From Paenibacillus silvestris (lineage in GTDB: Bacteria > Bacillota > Bacilli > Paenibacillales > NBRC-103111), in NCBI RefSeq assembly GCF_009882985.1, contig NZ_WTUZ01000020.1, forward strand, positions 193,064 through 257,063: DNA of 64,000 nucleotides. Reading direction: 5' to 3'. Under the pieces are notes generated by a model, which was not told where the DNA came from, did no database searches, and saw nothing but the letters and a program-made list of their open reading frames with translations. Shown here one piece after another: positions 63,415-64,000 of this stretch. The translations under genes and the position numbers were made by a program. Position 1 is the first letter of the stretch. Every line of letters starts with the position of its first letter.

Positions 63415-64000
63415 CTATTCTTTGACCGAGCCCAGCATAGCGCCTTTAACGAAATGCTTTTGAAGAAGCGGATATACGATTAGAATCGGCAAGGTAGCGA
63501 CCAGTACAATGCCCGCTTTCATCATTTCTGGCGTAAACTGCGTACTCATTTGGAAATCACTCATTCCGGTATTGGCACCATTGTCTACAATGAGATTACG
63601 CAGCAGAACCTGAAGTGGATACAAGTCTCGCGAACGAATGTAAATCGTAGCTGAGAAATAGGAATTCCATTGGCTGACCGTATGAAATAAGGTGATGGTA
63701 GCGAGTACGGGCATCGATAATGGCAATACAATGCGAGCGTAAATGCTCAGTTCCCCACAACCATCCATTTTGGCTGCTTCAAACAATTCCCCGGGAAGTG
63801 CTTTAAAAAAAGTACGAATGATAAGTACATAGAATGCGCTCATAGCCCCAGGAATAATAAGTGACCATAGCGAATTAATCATCCCCAGCTGCTTGACTAG
63901 CAAGTAACTCGGAATCAACGGTACAGGAAAAACGAACGTAACGACAATCAGCTTCATGATGATTTGCCGCCCTGGCATCATTGGCCTCGTAAGCGTGTAG
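63415..64000 (-). CDS. Sugar ABC transporter permease (YtcP/LplC-like), 5' end outside window
   Basis: The frame stays open to the window edge (YTLTRPMMPGRQIIMKL), about 195 visible residues, so the true start lies beyond 64000 and the first two membrane segments are missing. The EAA loop is EAAKMDGCGELSIYARIVLPLSMP and the end is LLQKHFVKGAMLGSVKE. It resembles the permease at 26731-27603. A YesM/YesN pair follows it. Confidence 0.88.
   Translation of the reverse strand, partial: YTLTRPMMPGRQIIMKLIVVTFVFPVPLIPSYLLVKQLGMINSLWSLIIPGAMSAFYVLIIRTFFKALPGELFEAAKMDGCGELSIYARIVLPLSMPVLATITLFHTVSQWNSYFSATIYIRSRDLYPLQVLLRNLIVDNGANTGMSDFQMSTQFTPEMMKAGIVLVATLPILIVYPLLQKHFVKGAMLGSVKE

Overview
The window looks like chromosomal DNA of a plant- or soil-associated Paenibacillus or close relative. 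I infer this from strong AGGAGG-type ribosome binding sites, moderate GC, several YesM/YesN-type two-component systems beside LplB/YtcP-type sugar ABC transporters, many pectin-type glycoside hydrolases, a paeninodin-like lasso peptide locus and sporulation-type promoter boxes. No tRNA, rRNA, CRISPR array, insertion sequence or phage gene was seen.

Region 1 (1-15.5 kb, all minus strand) is a long run of genes for modified peptides. The distal part (6123 down to 1) is a lasso peptide locus: cyclase (C), a 45-residue precursor (A) at 4037-4174, HPr-kinase-like peptide kinase (K), PqqD-like leader-binding protein (B1), leader protease (B2), a nucleotidyltransferase and an ABC exporter that runs off the window. 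The proximal part (10904 down to 6319) is a second, parallel set: another small precursor-like gene, kinase, PqqD protein, an S24/S26 (SipW-type) peptidase, ABC exporter and nucleotidyltransferase, but no second cyclase or B2 protease. The second precursor's Gly/Asn/Pro-rich tail has no Asp, Glu, Ser, Thr or Cys, so it cannot be an ordinary lasso peptide. Upstream, apparently in the same transcription unit, lie a Wzz-like and a degenerate CpsD-like protein, a membrane-fusion lipoprotein and a large secreted protein. The unit starts at a promoter with two GATAC-N5-GTATC palindromes. A second promoter, with two GTTCT-N6-AGAAC palindromes, precedes the lasso genes. This is the best candidate for an undescribed system in the window.

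Region 2 (15.5-19.7 kb) has a LuxR-type regulator coupled to an HD-GYP protein, a collagen-like protein with ten GFPGQP repeats, and a GH26 mannanase-like enzyme.

Region 3 (19.9-32.2 kb) is a rhamnogalacturonan-type uptake and degradation locus: a GH105 hydrolase, an alpha/alpha-toroid enzyme, a sugar isomerase-fold protein, a binding protein and two permeases, with a divergent YesM/YesN pair.

Region 4 (32.4-40.9 kb) holds a hybrid sensor kinase with a degenerate GGDEF domain, a 65-residue protein, an MHYT-PAS-GGDEF-EAL enzyme, a chemoreceptor preceded by a c-di-GMP-I riboswitch with a terminator platform, a non-coding repeat block, and adenine deaminase.

Region 5 (41.2-60.1 kb) is a second carbohydrate locus: a DUF1537-type kinase, a RuBisCO-like protein, a one-cysteine Asp/Glu-racemase-family protein, a GH127-like hydrolase, a split two-component system around an ABC importer, GH78 rhamnosidase, GH2 beta-galactosidase and an aldo/keto reductase. 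The kinase plus RuBisCO-like pair resembles the known apionate/3-oxo-isoapionate route, so a branched sugar acid is a plausible substrate. Region 6 (60.1-64 kb) has non-coding repeats, then a third YesN/YesM pair behind a partial sugar permease.
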